Shown piece after piece: positions 35,110-43,931 of a stretch of 64,000 nt of DNA. The notes under the pieces were generated by a model, which made no database searches, was not told the DNA's origin, and worked only from the letters and a program-made list of their open reading frames with translations. Numbering within the stretch: position 1 is the first letter of the stretch; the number at the start of each line of letters is the position of its first letter. A program made the position numbers and the translations under genes. The stretch is from the NCBI RefSeq assembly GCF_031127815.1, contig NZ_JARXHY010000014.1:52501-116500 (forward strand). The letters run 5' to 3'. This DNA is from Pelagicoccus sp. SDUM812003. GTDB taxonomy: Bacteria > Verrucomicrobiota > Verrucomicrobiia > Opitutales > Opitutaceae.

Positions 35110-35631
35110 CTACTGAGCCAACGGCCCCTTCTTGAATACGGACGCTCCGATCAAGCCGCCCAGCGATCCCAAGGCAAGCGAGCCCAGGCCCACGATGACG
35201 AAGCACACTCCCAGCATCGAGGGGATGTTGTCCACCACCATAAGCTTTTCGAGGACTTCCACCGCTTCTGGCTGGCCCGATTCGTAGGCGTCCTGGACCG
35301 CCTCCTCTCGGATAGGAGCGATATCCTCCTCCGTCAATTGCATGGCCTGATAGGAAAAAAGCCCAAATGCCGGCAGCATGCCCAGAAAAGCCGCCATGGC
35401 CCCGATCTTCACTCCCTGGAATCCGGCGATGGTGATCTTGTGCCGCTTGGCGAAATGCCCCACCGCAGCCAAGCCTCCGAGCAAATAGTGCCCCAAGAGC
35501 AAAACGTAGCTGAACGGCACGAGCCCCAGCAACAGAGTCACCAAGGCGCCAATCAGAATCGACTTCTTCTTTGAACAGGTATCGAGATCGACGATCTCCA
35601 CTTCGTTTTCGTTGTCCGTCAAATCGCTCAT
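35110..35631 (-). CDS. small integral membrane protein of unknown function
   Basis: This 173-residue protein has about three membrane segments (around residues 24-47, 70-95 and 138-165). Between them is a polar loop containing EEDIAPIREEAVQDAYESGQPEAVEVLEKL. No family was recognised. The ATG at 35631 is preferred; a longer reading would start inside miaA with a very basic Arg/Ser-rich leader. It lies between miaA and prmA, all on the minus strand. Confidence 0.65.
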   Translation of the reverse strand: MSDLTDNENEVEIVDLDTCSKKKSILIGALVTLLLGLVPFSYVLLLGHYLLGGLAAVGHFAKRHKITIAGFQGVKIGAMAAFLGMLPAFGLFSYQAMQLTEEDIAPIREEAVQDAYESGQPEAVEVLEKLMVVDNIPSMLGVCFVIVGLGSLALGSLGGLIGASVFKKGPLAQ

Positions 35632-35710
35632 TTCTTTGGTAAACTGACTAGCTTTGTCCTGCTTCGAAGCATGGCGAGTAAATTTGACCGGTACTCCCAG
35701 GTGGACCGGT

Positions 35711-36670
35711 TCATCCCTCGAAGAGCGTCGAGACCTCGAGCGGCGTTTCATCGACCCGTCGGTGGATCGCGCCTGGCGGCAGCTGACCGCGAAACCACGT
35801 GCGCTGCTTCTTGGCGAGCCGGCGGGTGTTCACGATGAGCTTTTCCACCATCTCCTGGCGATCGTATTCGCCTTTTAGATACCCAATCGTTTCGCGATAG
35901 CCGATGGAGCGGCTGGCGCTGGGATTGCGCTCGATGCCCCGCTGCAGCAGGAGCTCGACCTCCTTCAGCAGTCCCGCCTGGAGCATTAGGTGGACGCGCT
36001 GCTCGATTCGGCGATTCAAGCTCTCAGTATCGCGCTCGAGTATCACCACCCTCTTTTCCGCATCAATCAGGGGGTTGCGAAGGGACCGAAACGACTGCTT
36101 CAGCTGCAGCAGCGTCCGACCTGACTGCAAACAGCGTTCCAGAGCCTTGCTGACGCGACGCGGATTTCGTTCGTCCAATCCATCGAGTCCCTCGGGATTC
36201 CGCCGGCGCAGCTCCTCCACCGCCCGCTCCAGCCCCGACTCCATCACGTCCGCCACCTGGCGCGAAATCGCCTCGGTGACTTCCACCTCGTCGACCACTG
36301 GAGCGAGAAAGGCCTTCAGGTAGAAGCCGCTGCCCCCCGTGATCAGGGCCTTGCGCCCACGCGACTGGATTTCCCGGATGGACTCGATAGCCAGCTCCAC
36401 GAATCGCCCCACATCCATGGGTTCGCTCGGCTCGAGAATGTCGATCAGGTGGTGAGGCACCCGGGCTCGTTCCTCGGCAGTCGGCTTAGCCGTGCCAATA
36501 TCCATGCCTCGGTAGAAAAGCAGCGAGTCGCAGGACACGATCTCCGCGTCGTTGGCCTCCGCCCATTGCAGCGAGAGCTCCGTCTTGCCCACCGCCGTGC
36601 AACCCGAGAGGCAAAAAAACGGATCCAGACGCACCGCTTTTTTACGTTTTGACTGTGTAGAATCGTCCAT
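35711..36670 (-). CDS. miaA: tRNA dimethylallyltransferase (MiaA)
   Basis: This 319-residue enzyme prenylates A37 of tRNAs that read UNN codons. It has a P-loop GCTAVGKTELS (about residues 23-33), YRGMDIGTAKP, the ITGGSGFYLKAFL segment and RNPRRVSKALE. The usual DSxQ tRNA-contact motif appears as D-S-L-L, so the conserved Gln is replaced by Leu. Length and other motifs are normal. The gene is divergent from the LpxH-like gene and followed by a small membrane protein gene. Confidence 0.93.
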   Translation of the reverse strand: MDDSTQSKRKKAVRLDPFFCLSGCTAVGKTELSLQWAEANDAEIVSCDSLLFYRGMDIGTAKPTAEERARVPHHLIDILEPSEPMDVGRFVELAIESIREIQSRGRKALITGGSGFYLKAFLAPVVDEVEVTEAISRQVADVMESGLERAVEELRRRNPEGLDGLDERNPRRVSKALERCLQSGRTLLQLKQSFRSLRNPLIDAEKRVVILERDTESLNRRIEQRVHLMLQAGLLKEVELLLQRGIERNPSASRSIGYRETIGYLKGEYDRQEMVEKLIVNTRRLAKKQRTWFRGQLPPGAIHRRVDETPLEVSTLFEG

Positions 36671-36798
36671 TTGTGACCTTCACGCAACTCCACAGTTACG
36701 AGGCAGTTACATCTTGGGCTAGGAAAAACAATTGACTCGCGGGCTAGAGCGACAGCCTTTTTATCATAAGAGCAAAGCTCCCGCCCCCCTCCAGCCGG

Positions 36799-37668
36799 AT
36801 GCAATGCATGAAGAAGCCACCGCTCAAATACAAGTCGATCTTCATATCGGACGTTCACCTTGGCACCCTCAATTGCAAGGTGAAGGAAGTGCTGCACTTT
36901 CTGAAAAACACGCGCTGCGATCGGCTTGTGCTCAACGGCGACATCATCGATGGCTGGCAGCTGGGCCGCGGAAGCCGTTGGACCAAGGACCACACGAAAT
37001 TTGTGAGGTGGGTGCTCAAAAAGGTGGAGAAGAAGCAGCAGGAGGTCATCTACCTGCGCGGGAACCATGACGATATCCTGAGCCGCTTCCTGCCCTTGCA
37101 ATTTTCCACGGTATCCATCGTGGAGGACTACATTCACGAAACGCCCAACGGCCGCTATCTGGTGCTGCACGGCGACATCTTCGACACCGTGACGAAGAAT
37201 TTCACCTTCCTGGCCCATCTCGGCGACTGGGGCTACAAGATGCTGATGAACATCAACCGCTGGTACAACAAGTACCGAGCATGGCGAGGGAAGGACTACC
37301 ACTCCCTCTCCAAGGCGATCAAAGCCAAGGTAAAGAAAGCGGTTAACTTCATTTCGGATTTCGAGGAAAAGCTGGCCAAGCTCGCCGAATCCAGAGGCTG
37401 CGTCGGCGTGATCTGCGGGCACATCCACACTCCCGCAGACAAGATGTTCGGCGATTTGCACTACCTCAACTCCGGAGACTGGGTGGAATCGCTCTCCGCC
37501 ATCGTGGAGCACCATGACGGACGCTTCGAGCTGGTCCACTTCGCCGATTTCGCCCTCGAATACCCGATGAAAAGCGAGGACCCCAACGCCGATGACGGTG
37601 GCTCCGAAGAGGACGCCTACCCGATCGAAATCGTCACCCAGGCCCTGTCCGAAAAAAGCAGCGCCTAG
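36799..37668 (+). CDS. LpxH-like metallophosphoesterase
   Basis: This 289-residue calcineurin-like phosphoesterase has the metal-binding series SDVHLG (about 17-22), NGDIIDGW, RGNHDD, LHGDIFD and GHIHTP. It resembles UDP-2,3-diacylglucosamine diphosphatases of lipid A synthesis but is longer than E. coli LpxH and has a Lys-rich helical insert (about 145-195) and an acidic tail. It may act on lipid A precursors or other phosphodiesters. ATGs at 36799 and 36808 are both possible starts. Confidence 0.85.
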   Translation: MQCMKKPPLKYKSIFISDVHLGTLNCKVKEVLHFLKNTRCDRLVLNGDIIDGWQLGRGSRWTKDHTKFVRWVLKKVEKKQQEVIYLRGNHDDILSRFLPLQFSTVSIVEDYIHETPNGRYLVLHGDIFDTVTKNFTFLAHLGDWGYKMLMNINRWYNKYRAWRGKDYHSLSKAIKAKVKKAVNFISDFEEKLAKLAESRGCVGVICGHIHTPADKMFGDLHYLNSGDWVESLSAIVEHHDGRFELVHFADFALEYPMKSEDPNADDGGSEEDAYPIEIVTQALSEKSSA

Positions 37669-37860
37669 CGGTTAGCAGCTGGCTTCCCGCCACCCTCAGG
37701 CTATCGGACAACGGGATCGCGAACTAATTCACGATCGCCTCAAACGCCTATGTCGAAGCGGTTTAGGATCGCTATCGACACTTTTTTTACCATATTTGGC
37801 CCTATCGTCCAGAGTCCCAAGGCTCTGTCATCAGCTAACCACGTCACACGAATACCAACC

Positions 37861-38790
37861 ATGTTAGGTCACCTAATCCTTCCTCTCGCTCAGGCCGCCA
37901 CGCCTGACGCCGCAACCGAAGAATCCGCCGATATCATCGTGAAAGCGCAGGAAACCTCTCAGCAGGTCATCGACTACCTGATCGCTTTCGCCACCAGCTA
38001 CGGGATGAATATCATCGGAGCCATCATCATTCTGGTGATCGGCTCGATGGTCTCCAAGTTCGTCAGCAAACGCGTCGAAGGCTTCATCCTAAAATCGCCC
38101 AGCACTGACAGCTCGATCGCAGCCATCGCTCGCAAGGTGAGCTATGCCGGCTTGATGACCATCGTCATCATCATCGTGCTCGGCAAGTTCGGGGTGGAAA
38201 CCGCCAGCCTCATCGCAGTGCTCGGTACCGCCGGTCTGGCCATCGGTCTAGCCTTGCAAGGCACGCTGAGCAACATAGCGGCGGGCGTAATGATCCTCAT
38301 CCTCAAGCCGTTCAAGGCGGGGAATGCCGTCAAGATCGCCGGCGGAGACGTCTACCTGGTCGATCAGATCGGACTCTTCGTGACGCACGCCCACCAGCCC
38401 GACTGCCCGCGGGTCATGATTCCCAACTCCAAGATCTGGGGCAATATCATCGTCAATTTCTCCGACACCGATCAAGGCCTGCGCCGCTTCGACATTCCTT
38501 TTGGCATTTCCTATGGCGACGATATCAATGCAGCCCTTGAAATCCTCGAAAAGCTCGCCGCCGACGATCCTCGCGTGAAGACGGACCCAGCGCCCTTCAT
38601 CAAGGTCGATAGCCTAGGCGACTCGTCGGTCAACATTCTCTTCCGCGTCTACACCGCGGCATCCGACTGGTGGCCGGCCAAGCTCGAGCTCACCAAGGCT
38701 GGCAAGGAAGCCCTGGAAGCAGGCGGCCTCACCATCCCATTCCCGCAGCAGGACGTTTACATGCACCAGGTGTCCGAATCGAAATCCTAG
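37861..38790 (+). CDS. MscS-family mechanosensitive ion channel
   Basis: This 309-residue channel has an N-terminal hydrophobic region and membrane segments around residues 50-70 and 100-160. It carries the MscS pore helix pattern GTAGLAIGLALQGTLSNIAAGVMILILKPFKAGNAV (about 119-154), then the cytoplasmic beta domain with VMIPNSKIWGNIIVNFS. It opens to release solutes during osmotic downshock. ATG 37861 gives a normal MscS start; an upstream ATG at 37750 adds 37 residues without family support. A small Pmp3-like gene follows 12 bp later. Confidence 0.92.
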   Translation: MLGHLILPLAQAATPDAATEESADIIVKAQETSQQVIDYLIAFATSYGMNIIGAIIILVIGSMVSKFVSKRVEGFILKSPSTDSSIAAIARKVSYAGLMTIVIIIVLGKFGVETASLIAVLGTAGLAIGLALQGTLSNIAAGVMILILKPFKAGNAVKIAGGDVYLVDQIGLFVTHAHQPDCPRVMIPNSKIWGNIIVNFSDTDQGLRRFDIPFGISYGDDINAALEILEKLAADDPRVKTDPAPFIKVDSLGDSSVNILFRVYTAASDWWPAKLELTKAGKEALEAGGLTIPFPQQDVYMHQVSESKS

Positions 38791-38802
38791 GCTGCCTAGC
38801 GG

Positions 38803-38982
38803 ATGGACGACAAAGTTCTCAAGGTCATCCTGGCGATCCTACTCGCCCCGGTGGCGGTCTTCATTCAGGTCGGGGCCACCAAGCACCTTTGGATCAATCT
38901 GGTTCTTCTGGTGCTCACCTTCGGCACCGCCTCCATGGTACACGCCCTCTGGCTGGTGCTGACGGACCAGAAACCGTCGTAA
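38803..38982 (+). CDS. small Pmp3/YqaE-family membrane protein
   Basis: This 59-residue protein is almost all membrane: two hydrophobic segments (about 5-24 and 28-53) separated by a short QVGATKHLW loop. The pattern ILAILLAPVAVFIQVG and the later MVHALWLVL resemble YqaE/Pmp3 proteins, which stabilise membrane potential under stress. The Pmp3 signature is diverged (APVAVF for PPLGVF). It starts 12 bp after the MscS gene and is followed by a strong terminator, so the two genes likely form one unit. Confidence 0.8.
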   Translation: MDDKVLKVILAILLAPVAVFIQVGATKHLWINLVLLVLTFGTASMVHALWLVLTDQKPS

Positions 38983-39015
38983 GAAACGGCACGAGCCGAA
39001 TCGTTTTATCACATG

Positions 39016-39049
39016 AAAAAGCCGCAGCGACTCGCTGCGGCTTTTTTTT
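39016..39049. terminator. bidirectional intrinsic terminator
   Basis: A perfect 9-bp stem (GCCGCAGCG with CGCTGCGGC, 3-nt loop) is flanked by AAAAA on the left and eight T residues on the right. It sits between the convergent MscS/Pmp3 and coiled-coil gene units and can serve both strands. Confidence 0.93.
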
Positions 39050-39109
39050 GGTTCATCCGCAAAATGCGGAAGAACCTTTTTTTTCGAAATGGAAAAACTC
39101 GCCCTTCGC

Positions 39110-39787
39110 TCAGCGAAGACCAACCGGCGTATCCAGAATCTCCTTCAGCACGATCGCCTTCTTGAGCGAGTCAGCACCCTTCAAATCCTGAGCGAGCTGC
39201 CCCCTTAGCGTGCTAACCGGCAAAGCGACCTCGCGACGCCAAACATCGCGCCTGCCAGCAGCCTTCGACTTTTCCTGAGCTTGCGCCCGCAGACGCTTCG
39301 CTTGCTCCAGCTTGTCCTGAATCTGGCGGCGCTGCTTCTCGTATTCGTCCTCGAGCGAATCGATGCTTGAAACGGCCTCTTCGGCGGCTTGGAAGACCGG
39401 TTCCGGCCTCACCGGTCTCTCCGCCTCGCTCCGCTCCTCTCTGCGCCGAAGCTCCTCGGCGGCCCGACGTTCCTGCGCTTCGCGTTGACGACGCTCGGCC
39501 AGGCGTTCGTGCACCGGGCGCTCAGGGACAAACGGATCGTACGGTTCCGGCTCCCACTGTTCGGCAGGCTCTGGACGACCGGTCGACTGGCCCTCCTTCT
39601 CGCCTCCCTTTTGCTGGCGCTCCAGGATCTTGCGACGAATTTCCTCCTGGATACGACGCGCCCTTTCCGCAGCTTCGGGATCCTGCTCTTCCTCCTCCTC
39701 GCCCCGGCTTCTCAGCGCGGAAATCAGGTAGAAGACGAAAATCGCCAGGGGAGCGAGCTTGCCTAGATTGTCAAACAGCCAGTCCAT
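39110..39787 (-). CDS. membrane-anchored coiled-coil protein next to floA
   Basis: This 225-residue protein has one N-terminal membrane segment (about residues 10-26). A long Glu/Arg/Gln-rich helical region follows, broken by a Pro-rich stretch (about 68-92), with a folded-looking C-terminus (VALPVSTLRGQLAQDLKGADSLKKAIVLKEILDTP). No family was recognised. It starts 4 bp after the floA stop and is probably co-transcribed with the nfeD-nfeD-floA cluster, so a link to membrane microdomains is plausible but only inferred. Confidence 0.75.
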   Translation of the reverse strand: MDWLFDNLGKLAPLAIFVFYLISALRSRGEEEEEQDPEAAERARRIQEEIRRKILERQQKGGEKEGQSTGRPEPAEQWEPEPYDPFVPERPVHERLAERRQREAQERRAAEELRRREERSEAERPVRPEPVFQAAEEAVSSIDSLEDEYEKQRRQIQDKLEQAKRLRAQAQEKSKAAGRRDVWRREVALPVSTLRGQLAQDLKGADSLKKAIVLKEILDTPVGLR

Positions 39788-39791
39788 CTAG

Positions 39792-40814
39792 CTACTTGGC
39801 GTCCTTCTCGCTTTCGCCCTTGCCGGATATGGAATCGCGCATGCGCGTGTCGGACTCCACATTCTTCATCTTGTAGTAGTCCATGATGCCCAGATTTCCA
39901 CTGCGGAAAGCCTCCGCCATGGCGAGCGGCACCTGAGCCTCCGCTTCCACCACCTTAGCCCGCATCTCCTGCACTCTCGCTTGCATTTCCTGCTCCAGAG
40001 CCACCGCCGCGGCGCGACGGATTTCCGCTTGGGCCTGAGCCATGTTCTTGTTCGCTTCGGCCTGGGCCTCCTGCAGCATGGCCCCAACGTTCTGGCCCAC
40101 ATCCACGTCGGCGATGTCGATGGAGAGGATCTCAAACGCGGTACCCACATCCAAGCCACGATCCAAGACCACGCGTGAAATGCTGTCCGGACTTTCCAGA
40201 ACCGTCTTGTAGCTATCGGCCGAACCGATGGTGGTCACGATGCCCTCCCCAACGCGGGCGATGATGGTTTCCTCCTTGGCTCCCCCGACGAATCGGTCGA
40301 GATTGGTGCGGACCGTCACGCGAGCTTTGGCTTTCACTTGTATTCCATCTTTGGCGACACCATCGATGGTCTTCTTCGGACCGTCCTGACTTGGGCAATC
40401 GATCACTTTCGGGTCGACCGAGGTGCGAACCGCTTCCACGACCGACTTCTCCGAGCCCTTCGTCGCCAGGTCGATGGCGCAGGCTCGCTCCCAATCCAGA
40501 CTGATGCCCGCCTTCTTGGCAGCGATGATCGCCTGTACCGTGGGCAGCAGGTTGCCCCCTGCCAAGTAGTGAGCTTCGAGCTGGCCCTCGTGAAGATCGA
40601 TCCCTGCCTTCACGGCAGTGATTTTCGCGTCGACTACCGCGTTGTAGGGCACGCCTCGCAAACGCATCGCCACCAGAGTGGCGAAGCCCACAGTCGCTCG
40701 CGCCAACACCGCTTTCAGCCAGGTCTGGAAGAAGGATAATAGATAGAAGAAGACGACGAGACCGATCAGGCCTACGACCGCCAAAGCGATTGTGATCATT
40801 GTATTGCTTATCAT
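39792..40814 (-). CDS. floA: flotillin-like protein FloA
   Basis: This 340-residue flotillin-like protein has a membrane segment near the N-terminus (about 7-27) and an SPFH domain containing [21 protein letters not shown] and [32 protein letters not shown]-terminal Ala/Glu/Gln-rich coiled coil (about 240-300, [20 protein letters not shown]) follows. FloA organises functional membrane microdomains. The start is ATG 40814; a TTG at 40820 is an alternative. It follows two nfeD-type genes, its usual partners. Confidence 0.94.
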   Translation of the reverse strand: MISNTMITIALAVVGLIGLVVFFYLLSFFQTWLKAVLARATVGFATLVAMRLRGVPYNAVVDAKITAVKAGIDLHEGQLEAHYLAGGNLLPTVQAIIAAKKAGISLDWERACAIDLATKGSEKSVVEAVRTSVDPKVIDCPSQDGPKKTIDGVAKDGIQVKAKARVTVRTNLDRFVGGAKEETIIARVGEGIVTTIGSADSYKTVLESPDSISRVVLDRGLDVGTAFEILSIDIADVDVGQNVGAMLQEAQAEANKNMAQAQAEIRRAAAVALEQEMQARVQEMRAKVVEAEAQVPLAMAEAFRSGNLGIMDYYKMKNVESDTRMRDSISGKGESEKDAK

Positions 40815-40816
40815 AG

Positions 40817-41281
40817 TCAAATTTTGGATACGGTTACTTTGAACTGATCGACTGAGTCGATGCGTACTTTTTGTCCTTTATTCAGAAAACCACTACGCGA
40901 ACAGGCCTCGAGCTTGCGGCCGTCCACCACGATTTGGCCGGACGGCGCCAGCGCGGTGACCGCGCGACCCGTCGCCCCGATCAACTCGCTCTGACCCACA
41001 TCCGGCTGACTCCTCCCGGAAACGCGGTCCTCGAGAAACAGCCGCTTCCCCACCTTGGTCTTGGGCAGAATCTTGTACTCCACGAACAAGCAAAGCACAA
41101 CTCCCACCACGCTGACCAGAAAGGCGATCAAGGCCCCGTCCACCCCGAATTCGCGGTAGGCGAGCCAGATGCCGAACAGCAGGCTCGCCCCACCAAAGAG
41201 CCCCACGATGCCACCTGGAATGAAGATTTCCAACATGATGAGGGCGAAGCCCAGCACCAGCAGTCCCACGATCACGCTCAT
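40817..41281 (-). CDS. NfeD-like short protein with C-terminal OB fold
   Basis: This 154-residue protein has about two or three membrane segments ([20 protein letters not shown] at residues 4-23, then about 26-70). A cytosolic OB-fold domain follows, with [27 protein letters not shown]. This is the short NfeD type commonly paired with flotillins. It overlaps the long NfeD gene by 4 bp (ATGA) and is followed almost directly by floA, so translation is coupled. Confidence 0.9.
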   Translation of the reverse strand: MSVIVGLLVLGFALIMLEIFIPGGIVGLFGGASLLFGIWLAYREFGVDGALIAFLVSVVGVVLCLFVEYKILPKTKVGKRLFLEDRVSGRSQPDVGQSELIGATGRAVTALAPSGQIVVDGRKLEACSRSGFLNKGQKVRIDSVDQFKVTVSKI

Positions 41282-42762
41282 GAGCGGGCCTCCTCCACGA
41301 CGTAGGCGAAATCCTCGCGACGAAGCACCTTGACCCGAGCTCCGCGCCGTATGGAGCCGGTCTCGCAGCGCGCATCGAAACGCCGGCCCTCGAACTCGAT
41401 TTCTCCCGAGGGATGCAGATCGGAGACCGCCCTGGCCAAGCTGCCGTTCAGCGGCGACGGCGACGTCCCGAGGTCTGGCGACTCAGGAACGCGGGCATCG
41501 CCGACCACAGCCTCCTTCAACACCAGACGGTCCCAGATGAAGGTTTTCGGCAGGAAGCGGGCCAGTATGAGAATCATCACAATCCCAAGCAAGGAACCGC
41601 CCAGCAGGTTTCGGATCGGCTCTTCGAACATCGCCCACTCCCACTGATAGTCAGGCGTGTTGGCCGGCCAGATGTCCGCCATAGCCCAAATAAGGCTCGC
41701 GATCATGATCACGAAGCCGGGAATCGCGAAAAACAAGGTGCCCGGGGCTACGAATACCTCGAGCGACAGCAGCAAAATGCCCAGCAGGAAGAGCAACATG
41801 GGCTCGTGACCGGACAGTCCCGCCACGTTGTGGCCGAATATGGCCACCAGAAAGCAGATCACTCCAGTGATGCCGAACACGCCAAATCCGGGCGACTGAA
41901 ACTCGATGTAGACCGTGATGAACGCCACCGCCAAGAGAAACGGGGCCAGACTCACGATGAACTCCGCCAGGTTGAGCGACCATGTCGCCTGGAAGCGGGT
42001 GATCTGCGGCTCCTTTCCCCCTGCCAGGCTTCTCAGCAACGGATCCAGTTCATCCACGATGCCAGATCCCAGCAGCGGAGACGGTGGGTCTCCGTACTCC
42101 ATATGGGCTCGCTTGGCGTTTAGATTCAGCAGCTCGCCCTCCGGGCAAATCACTTCGTCGCCGATCTTCAGCTCGAAATCGGGGTCCATCATGGCGCGAA
42201 TGACCTCGCTGCGGTACGGATACTCGCCGGTATACGCCTCCATCTTCGCGTTGAGGTAGGACATGAGCTTACGTTTCATAGAATCGTTGATATCCTCGCC
42301 CTGCCCCGTCACCGGCTCCGCGCTCCCCATAGTGGCCTTGGGAGCGAAATAGATCTGCTGCGTGACCGACGCGATGATGGCCCCCGCGGAAGTCGCCTCG
42401 TCGTTGACATAGGTCAGCGTCTTTCCCGGGAAGCGATCCAGCACCTCCATGATTTCCAAAGTCGAATCGAGCCGTCCGCCAGGCGTGTCCATGTCCAGCA
42501 CCACGTAGTCGTACTCCTCCTCGATAGCGGTCTTCACTCCACCGCGAATAGCGAAAAGCGTCGGCTGCCCGATCGGTCCCTGCACTGGGATCACGTAGAA
42601 GCGGCTCTGCGCAGCGGCTCGGGGAGCTTCAACCGACTCGGCCTGGACCGGCTCCGCCGCGCTTTCGGCGGGCGTCTGCTCGACCTCCTGAGCACGGATG
42701 AAAAGCGGGGACGACCAAGCGACGAGGAAGGCGCTCAACAGGGTAAGGCAACGATTTGTCAT
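41278..42762 (-). CDS. NfeD long form with ClpP/SppA-like serine protease domain
   Basis: This 494-residue protein has a signal peptide (about 1-24) and a ClpP-class protease domain with DMDTPGGRLDSTLEIMEVL (about 91-109) and the catalytic-serine segment TSAGAIIASV (about 124-133). Several membrane segments lie at about 265-400, and the C-terminal OB fold has LHPSGEIEFEGRRFDARCETG. Related NfeD proteins cleave membrane proteins such as stomatin partners. It begins the nfeD-nfeD-floA cluster. Confidence 0.92.
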   Translation of the reverse strand: MTNRCLTLLSAFLVAWSSPLFIRAQEVEQTPAESAAEPVQAESVEAPRAAAQSRFYVIPVQGPIGQPTLFAIRGGVKTAIEEEYDYVVLDMDTPGGRLDSTLEIMEVLDRFPGKTLTYVNDEATSAGAIIASVTQQIYFAPKATMGSAEPVTGQGEDINDSMKRKLMSYLNAKMEAYTGEYPYRSEVIRAMMDPDFELKIGDEVICPEGELLNLNAKRAHMEYGDPPSPLLGSGIVDELDPLLRSLAGGKEPQITRFQATWSLNLAEFIVSLAPFLLAVAFITVYIEFQSPGFGVFGITGVICFLVAIFGHNVAGLSGHEPMLLFLLGILLLSLEVFVAPGTLFFAIPGFVIMIASLIWAMADIWPANTPDYQWEWAMFEEPIRNLLGGSLLGIVMILILARFLPKTFIWDRLVLKEAVVGDARVPESPDLGTSPSPLNGSLARAVSDLHPSGEIEFEGRRFDARCETGSIRRGARVKVLRREDFAYVVEEARS

Positions 42763-42954
42763 CGGAAGGATCAGGCTGTTCTATCTGCCAACGAAAATCA
42801 AGACTCACCCATTGCAACTCGTTTATTAATAGGAAACTGCCCTGAAGAGCCTGCCCGGCTAATACCCTCCGCCCCCGCAAGGGCAAATGAAAGCCGATTT
42901 CGAAAAATCCTTTCGCAAATCCCGCAAAACGCCTTTTTATGCCAAACACAAATC

Positions 42955-43869
42955 ATGGAGGAAGTAGAGTACCTAGGAGCGCGCATCTATCGTTGGCAGG
43001 TCGGAGTGTCGACCTTTCTCGCCTGGCCAGAAAAAGGAGCGCGCCTGATGAATTGGAACCTGAGCTACGCCGACGGCAGCTTCCGCGACATCGTCCATTG
43101 GCCCGACCTTTCCTCGACCGATCAGTTCGTGAAGGCCCGCGGGGGCAACCCCATCCTCTTCCCCTTCTGCGCCCGCACCTTCGAAAACGGACAGATTGGG
43201 CGCTGGACCGACCCCAAGGGCGTATCTCGGCCCATGCCCATGCACGGCTTCGCCCGGCAAGGCGCCTTCGAAATCACGCGCATCGACAAGAAAGGCTTCG
43301 CCGCGAAGCTTCTGCCAACCGAGGAGGATCAGCAGGCCTACCCCTACGACTACGAGTTCGAAGTCATCTACCGCTTCGACGACAAAGCCTTCAGCGTGGA
43401 GCTGCGCCTCAGCAATCAGGATACGGTTTCCATCCCGTGGTCGGCTGGCCATCATTTCTACTTCACCCTTCCCTGGGCCGACGCCACCACACGCGCCGAC
43501 TACCACCTGAAAATCCCCGCCAAAAAAGCGTCTCGCCAGCTGCAAAACGGCAGTCTGGAGGAAGTGGCCTTCAAGAGAACCAGCCCGCTTTCCACCAAAG
43601 CCCTGATCGACCGTATTCACTACAGGCTTACAGATCCCATCGTCGAGTGCTCCAATACCAAAGACGGATCGCAAATCGACATCGAGATCGGCACGCAATC
43701 CACCCCCAACCCCGACTACGCCCTGGTCACCTGGACCGAATCCGAGGACTCTCCCTTCTTTTGCATCGAGCCCTGGATGGGCCCTCCCAACAGCCCCGAG
43801 CACAAGATCGGCTTCCACAGCGTGGGTCCCGGAGAAACGGGCAAGTTCTCCGTCACTATCCGCGTCTAG
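42955..43869 (+). CDS. aldose 1-epimerase family protein
   Basis: This 304-residue protein has the galactose-mutarotase fold. Family landmarks are ILFPFCARTFENG (about residues 65-77), MPMHGFARQGAFE (about 94-106; His), WSAGHHFYF (catalytic-type His) and FFCIEPWMGPPNSP (Glu). It would interconvert sugar anomers; the exact sugar is unknown and relatives include glucose-6-phosphate epimerases. The start is ATG 42955. nadC follows after 62 bp. Confidence 0.88.
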   Translation: MEEVEYLGARIYRWQVGVSTFLAWPEKGARLMNWNLSYADGSFRDIVHWPDLSSTDQFVKARGGNPILFPFCARTFENGQIGRWTDPKGVSRPMPMHGFARQGAFEITRIDKKGFAAKLLPTEEDQQAYPYDYEFEVIYRFDDKAFSVELRLSNQDTVSIPWSAGHHFYFTLPWADATTRADYHLKIPAKKASRQLQNGSLEEVAFKRTSPLSTKALIDRIHYRLTDPIVECSNTKDGSQIDIEIGTQSTPNPDYALVTWTESEDSPFFCIEPWMGPPNSPEHKIGFHSVGPGETGKFSVTIRV

Positions 43870-43931
43870 ACGAGGGGCTCCATCGCGTCACGGAGCGCCC
43901 CCTCACCTCGAATCCCCGTATTCATCCTTCC

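Noticed and set aside
36871-36890. TGGCAC and TTGC inside the phosphoesterase gene as a sigma-54 promoter
   Set aside because: It is within coding sequence and spaced 6 nt, and no downstream gene needs it.
42939-43931. A long frame running through the epimerase gene into nadC
   Set aside because: The first 331 codons lie in another phase of the epimerase gene; NadC homology begins at 43932.
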